Part shown: positions 36,902-49,793 of the stretch, in pieces
Layout of the letters: each line of letters opens with the position of its first letter
How positions within the stretch are numbered: position 1 is the first letter of the stretch
Assembly (NCBI RefSeq): GCF_910592395.1
Contig: NC_088321.1
Coordinates: forward strand, 6,016,001 to 6,080,000
Direction: 5' to 3'
Source: Lineus longissimus
Taxonomy: Eukaryota; Nemertea; Pilidiophora; Heteronemertea; Lineidae
DNA: 64,000 nt
Made by a program: the position numbers and the translations under genes
Notes under the pieces: model-generated
The model's input: the letters and a program-made list of their open reading frames with translations, nothing else
Databases searched by the model: none
Told to the model about the DNA's origin: nothing

Positions 36902-37569
36902 GTACGGAAGCGTATTAGTGCCAAGTGAAAAAAAAAATTCTGGCATAAATGAAAAAAAGATTTTTTTTTATCACGTACGTACGAGTGAGTATCACGTAAT
37001 AACGCGATAATTCGCGCTATCGCGTACGTACATGATACTAACGCGTAATTACGAGATAACTATGTGATAATAACGTGATAGTTTTCTCGTAATAACGTGA
37101 TAGTTATCGCGTAATAACGTGTTAGTTATCGCGTAATAACGCGTAAGTTATCTCGTAATTACGCGTTAGTTATCGCGTAATAACGTGATAGTTATCTCGT
37201 AATTTCGCGTTAGTATCACGTACGTACGCAGTAGCGTGAATTATCGCGTTATTACGTGTTAGTTATCGTGTAATAACGTGTTAATCATCTCGTAATTACG
37301 TGTTAGTTATCGCGTAATTACGTGTTAGTTATCGCGTAATAGCGTGTTAGTTATCGCGTAATAAGGCGTTAGTTATCTCGTAATTACGCGTTAGTTATCG
37401 CGTAATAACGTGATAGTTATCTCGTAATTACACGTTAGTATCACGTACGTACGCAATAGTGCGAATTATCGCGTTATTACGTGATACTATCTCGTACGTA
37501 CGTAATTTAAAAACATTCTTCATTAATACCAAAACTTTTTTTTTACTTGGCACTAATACGCATCCGTAC
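36902..37569. mobile_element. Palindrome-array element with 25-bp TIRs and ATGG target duplication
   Basis: The terminal 25-mers GTACGGAAGCGTATTAGTGC(CAAGT) and its inverse (37545-37569) differ at one position. ATGG flanks both ends (36898-36901, 37570-37573). Just inside lie A-runs and T-runs. The interior (about 36975-37500) is made of roughly 20-22-bp units such as GTAATAACGTGTTAGTTATC, alternating CGCG/CGTG/TCTC joints. It is framed by about 80-bp inverted copies of a CGTACGTACG-containing block, with a third copy in the middle (37205-37262). No coding capacity. Confidence 0.85.
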
Positions 37570-37573
37570 ATGG

Positions 37574-38522
37574 GGGAGCTGATGTAACCAGCAAATCAAT
37601 GTTCTTCATCCCTCCGTGATCGACCATGCCCTCGCTCTGATCATCACGGATCAACAGTTATAGATTATTAAGCATTTGCAGTAGGTAAGAAGAAATCTTT
37701 TTCGATACTGATCTCTTGTTATGTATGTAGCGTTGGCCTCCGTGTGTCGTGTCGGCGCATGCTTTCAGAGCCAGCTATGTGTACAAAGTGCATGCATTCA
37801 TCGTGTGCATTCCCATTGCCACATGGCCATGGGCATAGGGCTTTTCGAAAAAATTGCCGAAACTGGCCAAGTCAAATGACCTCAAGCAGAACACATCTTA
37901 ATCCGGAAGAAGGAGACTTTGGACAATGCCATGATGGTACGCCCATTGTATGGGATTGGCCACAACAGTGGCAGTGCCATAGCATGATTGATAGACAGCC
38001 AGGGCAGGCTGCCGCATAGGCCTTAGCCATACCTGATGTCGTTTTTACGTGGCCTGCGGTTAACTGCAGTAGTGGTGATCGCAGAAGCTGCTGGAGTGGA
38101 AGTAGAATACCGGTATATGCTGCATGGCGGTGCATGCACTGCATTCTATTTTATCTTCCGACTGACAGACATCATTGGATTCCACCTCCGAAGACACTGG
38201 TGTGATGTGTGCTCCAGGATTGGGGTGGTTGCTGAACATGTTTGGGAAAACATTGGCCTGGCACCGTTTATGCTCCTTGGTAGAAAGCGGCAAGTCGGTA
38301 TAATTGTGATTGTCTTACCGATGGAATGTAAATGAAGAAACAGTGGTGGTCTAAATCCAAAAGTTGCACTATGTAACATCCTTATTATGAGCCTCTGCTC
38401 TAGCCACTAAGCTACTGATCTATGTACTAATATATCAGCTATAATCAAATAAAATTGTTCTCTCGTATGTTTTTGTTTGTCTGGATTTAATTCCAAAGCA
38501 TAAGAATGGCTTTTTCCTTCAG
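37574..38522. other. No recognised exon upstream of the KDZ gene
   Basis: Short frames occur on both strands at 37744-38335, none with a recognisable domain or paired splice signals. The 5' end and promoter of the KDZ gene could lie here but are not visible. Confidence 0.3.
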
Positions 38523-39608
38523 AAAATGGTCAGGCCAAGGAAAATAAGGGACTTTGTTTTTCCCCTCGAAGACGAAACGTATGTCCAAGTTGAAGTACCA
38601 TTTCCTGCACCCCATATGGTAATTCCTGGCATTGACAACAGTGCTGACAATGTGCAGCCCTGTCCTACAACATCATATGAACCAGAAGGGAATCTTCTTG
38701 ACATTGAACAAACAGGTAATTTGCTTGACAAGAGGGGGCATGTGTTCTTTCTATTCTTAAACTAGGCTGTTTTTTCCATTCACTGGGATTCAGAAAGAAA
38801 AAAAAATTCTTCGACTACTCCACTAATGATAATCATAGTCTACTAAAAAATTGATTGCTGACACTCTAATATATGATTTTTGACCAGGTTTCAATTCTTT
38901 GTTGGATATTCCACTCCAGTATACAAACATTGAGTCCACTCGAGATACCTATCATTCGCATGTTTCACTAAAAAAATATCCATGTATTTTGAATCTGTAT
39001 CCTGGCAATTTTCAAATGAAACTTAACGACCCATCCATGAATAATTTTTTCTGATTGAAACTCTCCTTGATGATATACTTAATTGCCTATCATATCATCT
39101 CATCCCTCTCCCTGATTTTGTTTTAGCTCTAGCTTCATTGATTTCAAAATAAATGTTGTTCTATTGTAGTTGATGAGTGTTCTGAAACACAGTATTTTTC
39201 ACGCATTTATCATTAGTTTAATTGAGGCGCTCTTTATTCTGGTACTTCGTCATTTGTATTTCGCGCGCTTTCCGTTTCGCGCGCTTTCTATTTCGCGCTT
39301 GCATCTCTGGTACATCACTACGTCATTCGCCATTTTAGATTCAGAGGGTCATCGCGGATTTGTCTTCTTCTTTCGTTGGAGGGTTTTGACCTTTCTATGT
39401 GTGAGAAACTGGATGAGAGCAACTCAAGGTATAAGATAAAATGTATAAGAATCCCCCTTGCCCCATCATGTTGGTCAATATTGAGTAAAGGGCTCATAAA
39501 ACACACTTGAAAGTGATGGCTATCGATATCATTTAGATTTGTCTCGGTCAGGGTCAGGTTGCACGCTGATGTGTGTATTGATACATTAGGCCTATTCTTG
39601 GGTACTGG

Positions 39609-40152
39609 CAGGGCTGCGTACCTGTACGGAATGGCCGTATTTTGGTACGACTGAATTCCCGACTTTACGGAATACGGTTTTTACCGTTATGGTACGGCCT
39701 TTACAGTGCTGAAAATACGTTTTTTTTCAACTTAAAATACGTTGTAAAATGTTTGTATAGGGGGGCCTACGGTTAAATTCTTGAAATAAACATTCAAATT
39801 TCTAGTTTCATTTAGTTTCTTAGCCTTTAAACCTGATATCTGATCCTGGCGGGCCCGATATTAGAAGTTCCCACGCCCGTTGCCAAGGAGAGTTTTTCTT
39901 TATTCAGTACGCAATATACTGATTAGTCTCGCGCACCGCGACACCGATCGTAGTTATCACCCTATTTTGAGGATCTGGAAACTTGTATCACATGTGTACA
40001 GCTGCTGTGCGAGACTACCCTGCATAGAATAATGGCGGCGGCCAACAACTTTGAAATTTACACTATGTCATGATACTACGGGAACTTATGGCAAAATACA
40101 GGAAAATTTCAGCAATATTACAGGAAAAATTATTAGAGGGTAAGCAGCCCTG
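39609..40152. mobile_element. hAT-like MITE in KDZ gene intron
   Basis: The left end CAGGGCTGCGTACC and the right end AAGCAGCCCTG are short inverted repeats of hAT style. TACTGG flanks both sides (39603-39608 and 40153-40158), six bases of a possible 8-bp duplication. Inside are repeated TACGGAATACGG-type motifs and no reading frame. Confidence 0.55.
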
Positions 40153-40447
40153 TACTGGTTCCAGGGCGAAGTCTCTTTTGTAATAAAAAATATTCGGGTA
40201 ATATTTGTGAGTTCCCGTTATATTTTAATGCCATGCTGGTAGCTGGTAAACTGTTTGTACTGATCTTGGTTGGGAACTATGGACTTTTCATGATTGAAAG
40301 TCATAATGTGCCATGTGAGACTTCTCTGGTGACCTCGTAGATTGTCCATCTTTGTGAAGGTGGCAGCACCTGTCGGACCATGTGTCATGGGAATTGCTTA
40401 TTCAATGACAAAGTGAACTTATTTTTGTATTATATTTTATTTTGCAG

Positions 40448-41921
40448 AAACAAAGTTTTGGAACTAACATCCAGTCGTTCTCGTTAGTAATTCCTTCGAT
40501 TCGTCACAATGAGGGCACTGCACAGCCAAAGAAAAGAAGCAGATACGGTCAAGAAAAAGTTTCTCAGCTTGAGAACTGGAATGCTATTCATGATGGAATG
40601 TTCACCAGTTTCCAAGAGTCGCTTGTTCCTGGTATGAACTGTGGAGCGTGCAGTGTTCGATTGTTATCCGTGTATCGATAAGATGACTGTTATGTTGGCT
40701 TCTTTCTTTGCGGCAGCTGTGTTGAAGAAGTGCATAATCACACATTGTTTCACCAACCATACAAATGGCAGGTCAGTGTCTAATACTGTGTTTTGTGACA
40801 TAATGCAACTTTTTTGCTGCATGTCAGATAACTACGTATTTGTATCGTACATTTCAGTTTCAGTAATTGTGTTTCGGGACACCAAAAACAATTTAATCAA
40901 TTCCTTCAGAAATGTATTGTTGTTATGCCAAATCTCAATGCTTCAGTTTTGCTGAAACAGCTATATGGTTGTTACAGTATTATTTTCAAGTTGAGGGCAA
41001 AACTGGTCGATCAATAATGCATGTAGGATGTAAATACAATGTATTTAGAAGAGAATAGTTTTTGCAGTGAAAGAAAAACCCCAACTGGTGATCAAATATC
41101 CTTTAGTTGGATTTCATGATGGCCTTACAAAGGAGACGATAAAAAACCAAAAAAGTTTTCAGGTAAAAAGGGAGGCCATTAAGGCATTTGCCCCCCTTGC
41201 TTGGTGAATTTCCATCCCCAGGACAGCAAGTTGTGGAGCGTATAGTGAAAGCCCTGGACGATGATTAGTCCATTCATGTATAAATCAATTTGGGTATGCA
41301 CAGATTTGCTTGGTTGATATATCACCCTCTAATCTGAATCATTTTCTATGCAGGCTCGAACTTGGAATTCATTTGTACCCAGGGGTAGTTGTGAAAAAGT
41401 TGTCCGGAGACATACCCATTCCTGCTCTACAGCATTTATACGGCCCCTGGTCGTTGTTGATGATAAAGGTTTGCATTGAAAATTTCTCTCTTAGATACAA
41501 TCTTAAATACTTGTTGTACCTTAGCTCTTTTATTCCCATTTTTGAAGAAACCAACTTCTTTCATTGTTTTCATTAATGCATAATGCTGTTTGTACTGTAG
41601 CAACAAGCCTGTGAAGAGAACCAAAAAAGCCTAATGACTGCTTTTAGTTTGTAACTTATTCTTCCATTCATCTCGACTTATCTCATTTTGTTTCAGGACG
41701 ATATCATCGATTGAATTTCCGGTTTTGCCTCTGTGAACCAGTCTGTTACCCTGATACGTCATCACCTGTGGCCTTCGCCTCCAAAGAAACCATGCATGTG
41801 TTTTCATTTCCACTTCATGGATTTGCGGCGGGTAATATATCTTCAAGGAACAATTCCTGTCATGGACCTCTGTGAAGCGTTCAAGCACTTATACAGTCCT
41901 TATGTTCATTTTGAAGACCCG
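40448..41921 (+). pseudogene. KDZ gene exons encoding the CxC zinc cluster
   Basis: Exon 40448-40771 begins with a Lys/Arg-rich segment and WNAIHDGMF, then CGAC, then CYPC in a shifted frame, then FLCGSC and a His-rich run (EEVHNHTLFH) back in the first frame. The pairs C-x2-C, C-x2-C, C-x2-C and H fit a KDZ-associated cysteine cluster. Exon 41354-41468 (phase 0 to 1) ends VVVVDDK. Exon 41697-41921 completes that codon as Gly and continues RYHRLNFRFCLCE. It then shifts frame near 41735 into LIRHHLWPSPPKKP and MDLCEAFKHLY, the region linking CxC to the transposase core. The phase match between the exons supports real splicing. Confidence 0.78.
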
Positions 41922-41956
41922 GTAAGTGGGTTGTATGTCTTTGTCATGAATTTAAA

Positions 41957-43067
41957 ATGAAATGGCCAGGGCCATTGTGCTCACCTCATTTGGAGGAAAG
42001 ATGGATAATGAGCATGGTCTTGTGTCATGTAGTGTTAGGTTTGATGTAGGTCCAAGCAATTACAATTTCCCCAAAATGGCCAATACAGTACATTCGACCT
42101 CTGTGACCTTGAAAAGTAGGTCAAATCAAAGAAGACCCGGGTGACACATTGAATGGTTGTTAGAATTAGATGTACCTATGATATAAAATTGGTGCCAATC
42201 GGGCAAGTCATAACTAGGAATAATGGCATTTTGAAGAATTTAGGATTTGGCCCCCTCCCTGGAGGCCAAACGGCAAATCAGATCGCACCAAACTTCGATA
42301 CCTGAGATCACCTGACCAAGGGGTACATGTGTACTTAATTTGTGATCAATAGTCATTGCAGTGAAGAAACGTGCCATAGTTACGGCCTGACGGCGAATTT
42401 ACGCCATATGACCTCTGTGACCTTGACAAGAAGGTCAAATTAAAAACCTGTGTGACATATACTGTATGGTGGTTAGATGTACCCATGATATCAAATTGGT
42501 GGCAATCGGGCAAGAAGTTAAGGAATAATCACATTTTTAAGGTTTTTGGATTTTGCCCCCTGGTGGTCAAGTGGTGAATCATATTGGACCAAACTTCGGT
42601 CCCTGAGATCAGCTGACTAAGGGGTAAATGTGTACCAAATTTGGTATCAATAGTCATTGCAGTTTAGAAACGTGCCATCGTCACATCCTAACGGCCAATT
42701 TACACCATTTGACCTCTGTGACCTTGAAAAGGAGGTCAAATCAAAAACCCGGAGGATATATGATGCACCTTTGCTAGAAGTACCTACCATATTTTTTTCA
42801 AAATTTCCCGACTACTATTAAGGGAGATATTGCATATTTTCACTTTTAACGTTTGGCCCCCTGGTGGCCAAACCATGAAACGAATCGGACCGAAACTTGG
42901 TCTCCCAAGTGTCATTACATAAGGGTACATGTGTACCAAGTTTCAACTCAATAGCTCTAACAGTTACAAAACGTGCCCTGCTAACGGACGACGGACGACG
43001 ACGACGACGACGACGGACGACGGACGCCACGGTATGGGATAAGCTCACCTCTGCTAAGAGGTGAGCT
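41957..43067 (-). mobile_element. CGT element, family 2, copy e (KDZ intron)
   Basis: Near-identical to copy d over most of its length and in the same orientation. It retains the stretch between CCGAAACTTGG and the GAC tract (about 42898-42985) that copy d has lost, and has only a short GAC tract. It lies 35 bp after the exon ending at 41921. NR-like blocks at about 42099, 42411 and 42711; GCCCCCTGGTGG at 42554 and 42856. Confidence 0.87.
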
Positions 43068-43481
43068 AAAAAGAAAGATTGGTTACACTGAGACTCTAAG
43101 ACTAAGGCCAGGGAATTAATAGAAACTAAGTGGACCCCAATTGACAGAAACCAATGTATCGCATTGATATTGTTTACTTCGAATACATGTATTGTATAGT
43201 ATCTCAATGTCTCACTGACTCAGAAACGTTGTTGTGCGACCACCCCTAGTTGTTATCTACAGTGTTTATTGTTTGTCCCTCCAATAAGATTTAATAAAAT
43301 TGAAATCGCTGCTGTGAAATTTACTATTTTTGCCTGATTGAATTTTGGAGGCTTGGAGCCAAAAGTAATCTTTTAATTTTAATAAAACGAATCTTTTGTA
43401 TCCCCCTTTATGGCTTTAAACCAGACTTGGGCGGATGCATATCCAGTGCTGATCTTTATTCAAATTTCTCTAAATTCACAG

Positions 43482-44081
43482 GCAATCCAGAATATCTACC
43501 GAGTCCTGATAAATGAAAGCTTCGAGGAATACAGGGCTTTCATATACCAGTGTGACTTTCTCCGTGATGTCTGCCCTGATTTTGGTGATGGAACAGTATG
43601 TCCTGCTTGTCCAATGGTAAGACTATCTGATAATCATTATTATTTGATGTCCATTGTGTATATGCACTGTTACTGCTACTGTGGAGTTGAGGTTGACTCT
43701 TCAGCCAACAACGTGGTAATGATTCCAATGGTGGTCCTTTAAAGACTCCATAATGGGGGCATGTTTATTGGTCAAAGAATATGTTCTGGTGGCCCACCTG
43801 AACAAAATTGGCTGCAGACAAAAGATATTCAACAGAAATGACAAGAACTTGACTTGTCCTGGAGTGTCACTATGGGCCTTTGCTGACCTTTGCTGATGGG
43901 AATTTAGGGTAACAACTTGTTTCTAAGTGTAGGATTGTGATTGCAAGAAGTGTTTATAAAAAATATTGTGTCTGTTTGACTAAATCATTTTAGTGTCCAA
44001 TTTTGATAAAGTATGTTTTTGTTTTTTGGCTCACCGTAGGGGAGTCTATACAATACCGCAGTGTCCGTCGTCCGTCGTCGT

Positions 44082-44131
<50 letters not shown>

Positions 44132-46008
44132 CGTCGTATCCTACTCCTAGTTCAAAAACAGTGGCACGTTTCTTAACCGCTAGGCCTATGAACTTAAAAC
44201 TTTGTACACATGACCCCCTAGGTCAGATGACCCGTGACACTAAATTTCTTTCCGATCTGATTCTCTACTTGGCCACCAGGGGGCCAAATGTGGATATCTA
44301 AAAAGTGTGATATCTCGCTTATTAGTGACTTGTTTTCGATGAAACTTTTGTTGTAGGTACTCATAGCAAATATACATCATATATCATACGGGTTTTTAAT
44401 TTGACCTACTTTTCAAGGTCACAGAGGTCATATGGCGTAAATTGGCCGTTGGAGTGTAAACTATGGCACGTTTCTTAACCACTAAAGCTATGAACTTGAA
44501 ACTTGGTACATATAACCCCCTATATCACATAGCCTCTGGTGCTGAATTTCAGTTTGATCTGATTCTCAACTTTGCCACCAGGGGGCCAAAAGTGGAAATC
44601 TAAAAAGTGTGATATCTCGCTTATAAGTGACTTGTTTTCGATAAAATTTTCATGGTAGGTACCCTTAGGAAGAATACATCACATATCTTACGGGTTTTCA
44701 ATTTGACCTACTTTTCAAGGTCACAGAGGTCATATGGCGTAAATTGGCGTTAGAGTGTAAACTATGGCACGTTTCTTAACCAGTAAAGCTATGAACTTGA
44801 AACTTGGTGCATATAACCCCCTACATCAGATAACCTCTGATGCCAAATTTTGGCTCGATCTGATTCTTTATTCGGCCACCAGGGGGCCATAATGGAAAAA
44901 GTAAGAAGTGCAATATCTTGCTTATTTTTAGTGATTCGTTTTCAATAACATTTTTATGGTAGGTTCTCCTAGCAAGGATACATCACATATCATATGAGTT
45001 TTTGATCTGACCTGCTTTTCAAGGTCACAGAGGTCAAATGGCGTAAATTTGTCGTTTGATTGTAACTATGGCACGTTTCTTAACCACTAAAGCTTTGAAC
45101 TTGAAATTTGATACACATGACTCCCTACGTCATGTAACCTCGGACACCGAATTTCGATCTGATCTGGTACTCAACTCGGCCACCAGGAGGCCAAAACTAA
45201 AATAGGTAAAAAGTGCAATATCTCGTTTATTATTGACTTGTTTTTGATGATATTCTTATGGTACTTACTCCAAGCAACGATACATCACATGTCATACCGA
45301 CTTTGGTTTGACCTATATACTATACATGTACAATGTTTCTTAATCTGGATGAATTACAAAGCACCAAATATCTATACGGTGAGCACAATGGCCCCTGGCC
45401 GTTTCATTTTTTACTGCAGGAAGATGATTATCCAGTGATAATTTCAATGGATGGTAACTTTGGGCTTGTGCGGAAAAAGTCGTCTGGTGTCAGTTTTTCC
45501 GAGCCGAAGCATGCGGGTCACTTCTTTTCTAATCAGAGTGAGGTTGATGAGTTTGTTCAAAAACATAACGGAAGCATGAAGAAAGCTGGCGACGTAAGAT
45601 CGTGTTAATCAACCTATTAATTGTCAGCATCATTTTGAATGCCTTAGAAACTTATTCTTAATGTATTTGTTCGCACAATGTGCTTTCAAATAAATTACTG
45701 GCACTTAATGTTCTGATTTTATCCATTTTCATGATTCCACTTGTTAAATAGATTATGAAGTTTGCAGTTTTTTTATGTGCCACATTTATTTTCATTGTGG
45801 TTTAAAATTAGCATTTATTGAATGATAACCATTGTTTTCCATTGTACTGTTATTGCATTTTTAATCTTCAGGCTTGCAGCAATTTCAAGGGTGGAAATAC
45901 TTTGAGGACAAATAGTCGATACGAAAAATTGGATGAGACAGCAGTTTTTGGTTCGGCATGTCGTCATGAAGTGCCCGTCATTATGTTTAGCCTAAAACAT
46001 GGAGAGAG
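43482..46008 (+). pseudogene. KDZ gene exons encoding the N-terminal half of the transposase core
   Basis: Exon 43482-43616 (45 codons, phase 0/0) has a Tyr-Arg segment (EEYRAFIYQC) and ends DGTVCPACPM. Exon 45420-45593 (58 codons, phase 0/0) has ISMDGNFGLVRKKSSG, whose Asp is the expected first catalytic Asp, then HAGHFFSNQSEVDEFV. Exon 45872-46008 (phase 0/2) has SNFKGGNTLR, YEKLDETAVFGSACRHEVP and FSLKHGER. All three are free of stops. CGT element b fills most of the intron between the first two and ends 12 bp before the 45420 exon, so the acceptor's upstream region is partly transposon-derived. Confidence 0.85.
44028..45407 (+). mobile_element. CGT element, family 1, copy b (KDZ intron)
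   Basis: It starts GGCTCACCGTAGGGGAGTC, followed by (CGT)n at about 44066-44136 and four tandem units. CCACCAGGGGGC at 44273, 44576 and 44876, degenerate at 45180; NR-like blocks at 44402, 44704 and 45008. It ends ACGGTGAGCACAATGGCCCC.. at 45407. It closely matches copy a unit by unit. Confidence 0.87.
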
Positions 46009-46640
46009 GTAACGGTTTGATTTGCTGTTTTCCTCAGTCAATATGACTAAGATGTGTTGTATCAAAGTGATATTTCAAAAATATTGTCATACATGTGACT
46101 GTTCGGAAATGTTTTGCATTGTGATTTTCAAGTACGGTTTAGCAGTGAAAGAGTGTTCGATGTGCAACTATTTTCCCTTTATCCAATTGGCGCATAACCG
46201 TAGTGTCACGTATAAATGATCATCCTGCCTTGGAGGAGGAATACTCCCTGGAGAAAATCACCTCCAAGTGCAGAGCAAACACTGAAGAAGAAGATATTTT
46301 GACACCAATCCCTATTGACTGTTCAACCTTTAACCTTTAATAACCCAATCACTAAAACTGAAAAGTTGCTGCCTGCTGCACACGCTGTGGGTTTGTTTTG
46401 TTGCAGATAGTTGCTGTAAGAATTTCAGTAAATATTCAGTTGCAGATCATGCCCCTGGCATAGGCCTTCTTATCATATTCATAATGATCTAACTAGTTTG
46501 GCTGGCATCTATTTCAGTAATCAGTTGCTGCCTTTTTCTGTATGGTGTTTTGATAAAGCTTTATGAAGATACATCTGGTCGCAGATCAAAAACCCATTCT
46601 TCGATACAATATTTAGATAAGAATTAGCTTCTTGATTTTT

Positions 46641-48243
46641 GGCTCACCGTAGGGGAGTCTATACAATACCGCAGTGTCCGTCGTCCGTCGTCATCGTCGT
46701 CGTCGTCCGTCGTATCCTAGTTCAAAAACAGTGGCACGTTTTTTAACCGCTAGGCCTATGAACTTAAAACTTTGTACACATGACCCCCTAGGTCAGATGA
46801 CCCGTGACACTAAATTTCTGTCCGATCTGATTCTCTACTTGGCCACCAGGGGGCCAAATGTGGATATCTAAAAAGTGTGATATCTCGCTTATTAGTGACT
46901 TGTTTTCGATAAAACTTTTGTGGTAGGTACTCATAGCAAGGATACATCATATATCTTACGGGTTTTTAATTTGATCTACTTTTCAAGGTCGCAGAGGTCA
47001 AATGGCCTGAATTGGCCGTTTGAGTGTAACTATGGCACGTTTCTCAACCACCAAAGCTATGAGCTTGAAACTTGGTACATATAACTCCCTATATCAGATA
47101 ACCTCTGATGCTGAATTTCAGCCTAATCTGATTCTTGACTTTGCCACCAGGGGGCCAAAACAGAAAAAGTAAGAAGTGCAATAGCCTGCTTATTAGCAAA
47201 TTGTTTTTGATGAAATTTTTATGGCAGGGACCCCTAGCAAGGTTACCTCAGATGTTGTACGATTTTTCGGATTTGACCTACTTTTTAAGGTCGCAGAGGT
47301 CAAACGGCGTAAATTTGCCATTTGAGTGTAACTATGGCACGTTTCTCAACCGCAACAGTTATGAACTTGAAACTTTGAACAAATGACCCCCTAGGTCAGT
47401 TGACCTTTTACACTGAATTTTGGTTCGGTCTGATTATTGATTTGGCCACCAGGGGGGCCAAACTCAAAACTCAAAAAGTGTGATTTCTCGCTTATTACTG
47501 ATTTGTTTTTGATAAAAGTTTCATGGTAGGTACTCCTAGCAAGGATACATCACATATCTTACGGGTTTTTGATTTGACCCACCTTTCAAGTTCACAGAGG
47601 TCAAAGTTGAAAACTTTACCGTTCTTGGTACGTTTTGTCGTTGTTCAATGTAAAGAGTTTTAATTTTGTGTAATGATGCATCTAAGAAGCCACTATTTGT
47701 ATGCCAAGTTTCAGCCAGATCATTAAATTATGAGAGGCCTACAATGATCATGTCATTCAAATCATTTGATACCCAATGCAAAGGTGAAATGACAAGTGAA
47801 TACATCAGTGAGGTCACTGCATTTGCAACACATTGCTCACCAACAGAGTCGGTAGAAAAGAAGTGGTGATCTCCTTGGTGGAAATCATGAAGAATTGTTA
47901 ACAAATGTCAAGAATTTCTGCATAATCCCAAATTTTTTTCATCACTGCTGTAAACATCATTTGATTATACTGTGATTTATCAATCATTCATTGTCACTGC
48001 ACCTCTATTTTCAAATCACTTGCTGGTCAAGACCTAATAAATCAAAATCATCACTTTTGCAAATATGACTTGTTCATACATTCTCACCAAATCATTTACC
48101 TTGACAACCAACCTACTGGCGGGGATTGCCCATCAGTATCCAATGCAATGAAGACAACAATTTTTGGCTACATACTGTAGCACTTTCTGTAACTGTCTAC
48201 TAAAAATACTAACGGTGAGCACAATGGCCCCTGGCCGTTTCAT
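46641..48243 (+). mobile_element. CGT element, family 1, copy c (KDZ intron)
   Basis: Same left end as copy b, a short interrupted CGT tract (46677-46712), three full units, and an extra non-repeated 500 bp before the right end ACGGTGAGCACAATGGCC.. at 48243. CCACCAGGGGGC at 46843 and 47144; a 1-bp variant at 47445. NR-like blocks near 46980, 47275 and 47575 are degenerate (AGGTCG in two). Confidence 0.85.
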
Positions 48244-48385
48244 TAAGGTTTGCATGCAAATTATATCAACTCTTTAACTTGGAATCAAAAGGTGTTCCCA
48301 TCACAGGCTAGAGATGGTTGGATCAGTCTGCATTCATGTTAGTTTGACAATTTCCTACCCTAAAAATAATCATTGTCCTTTTCAG

Positions 48386-48919
48386 CGTTCAGGTTCTGGT
48401 AGTCTTTTAGGTAGGTTGAAGCTGGCAATTCCAATATTTCACTGCTATGGCCACAAGTTACCTTGTATTAAGGTAGATTGTTTCACAAAGTATATTTTTT
48501 GGGAAAGTGACCATCCTTGGTCACTCAGTATATGGAAAATCATCCTGGTTGGTTGCGTAATATTTCGCATGTATCATAACAAACACACGCTCCACTGTAT
48601 TTGCATTTGGTTTTGGAAGGAGTAAGTCAAGTGACATCACCCTAGCTGTGTTGTTTCAGAGTTTATCATTCTTTTACATGTGCAGACTGATTACTGAATG
48701 GGCTTTGGATCAACACCTTCAACTGACACTGCTCTTTGATTTCTTTATAGGTTAGGTACAGTCCTCGGCGAGTTGTTGGTGTTGGGTTAACAGACGGTGA
48801 GACACTGGAATGTCTGTGGTCCTTTTTTGCGGAGTTTCTCAAAGATAACGAAAGAAATGACCCCCAGTCACAGGATAGATGTTCTTACTGATGCTATGAT
48901 CTATTACACAAACAAGAAG
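48386..48919 (+). pseudogene. KDZ gene exons encoding the C-terminal half of the transposase core
   Basis: Exon 48386-48472 (29 codons, phase 0/0) ends LAIPIFHCYGHKLPCIK. Exon 48751-48919 begins VRYSPRRVVGVGLTDGETLE and CLWSF, then shifts frame near 48826 and continues FSKITKEMTP, SHRIDVLTDAMIYYTNKK to the GT. FHCYGHK and GLTDGE-LE-LWS are the most conserved KDZ blocks, and the Glu of the last is the expected final catalytic residue. The phase-0 start at 48386 does not fit the phase-2 end at 46008, showing that an exon is missing between them. Confidence 0.83.
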
Positions 48920-49793
48920 GTCTCAAAGATCGGTATGTTTTAAACAGTTACACAGAGTGGTATTCAGGTGGCGTTGATGGCATTTAGCCTCAATCAGAAT
49001 GGGAACTTTTAGGCTGTTTTGTGGTCAGGCTATATCTAATTGGATGCATAACTGTTGACCTTTAGCTTAGCTGATAGTATAAACTTCTTCTTGGCACTGA
49101 CAAGACAAAGTAATGTGCTTATCCTTCTTCATGTAGCAGTATTCAATCGCTTTTCAATTGCACTGTTGAGTACTTGATTCCTCAAAATGAAAATTTGTGG
49201 TGTTCTTTGTATCCTTCTGAATACCCAAAAATATCTGTGATCTACCATCAGGTACTACAAGGATGTTATTGAAATTCAAAGTATGTGCTTGGAATATATC
49301 TGTTATAATTTCCAGGTCCGTATCTGGCGTCAAAGCTGACGAAAGCTGAGGATGTAATGTCAACAACAAAAAAGTTGATAAAGAGGGTCAAAGCATCTTT
49401 TCTCATCCCTGGCAGTCTAATCATTCATGTCTGTTCAAGTTTAGACTTTGTGTTGTGTTTGTGGATCATTATGATCAACCAAAGATAACATTCAGTAATA
49501 GAGAATTTCCTTTTTCCTGGGCTTACATCTGAAGCCTTGTTTTTGCCGATGCAGTGATATGCATGCTGATGCAAATTTCATTTTATTTGAGTAACCGTGA
49601 GTATTTACCAAGTGCATGCCATTACACAATCCAAACACATTGAAGCACATTTTCACAAATAGTAACGGCATGTCTGTGCACTTATTTTGTTCCAATAACA
49701 GTGTATCCTTATCTCTTTTAGTGTCAGAAAGTCAGGTAGAACTCTGGCTTGCAGAGGCACAGATTCCTGCTAGTTGTCAGCGACTGAGACGAG

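Noticed and set aside
36902-37569. CRISPR-like or satellite array reading of the short regular repeats
   Set aside because: Units are palindromic and contiguous with no unique spacers, and lie inside TIRs with a target duplication; this is a eukaryotic transposon.
38036-38335. 99-codon open frame with hydrophobic stretches
   Set aside because: No recognisable domain, opposite-strand frames of similar length overlap it, and no splice signals tie it to the KDZ gene.
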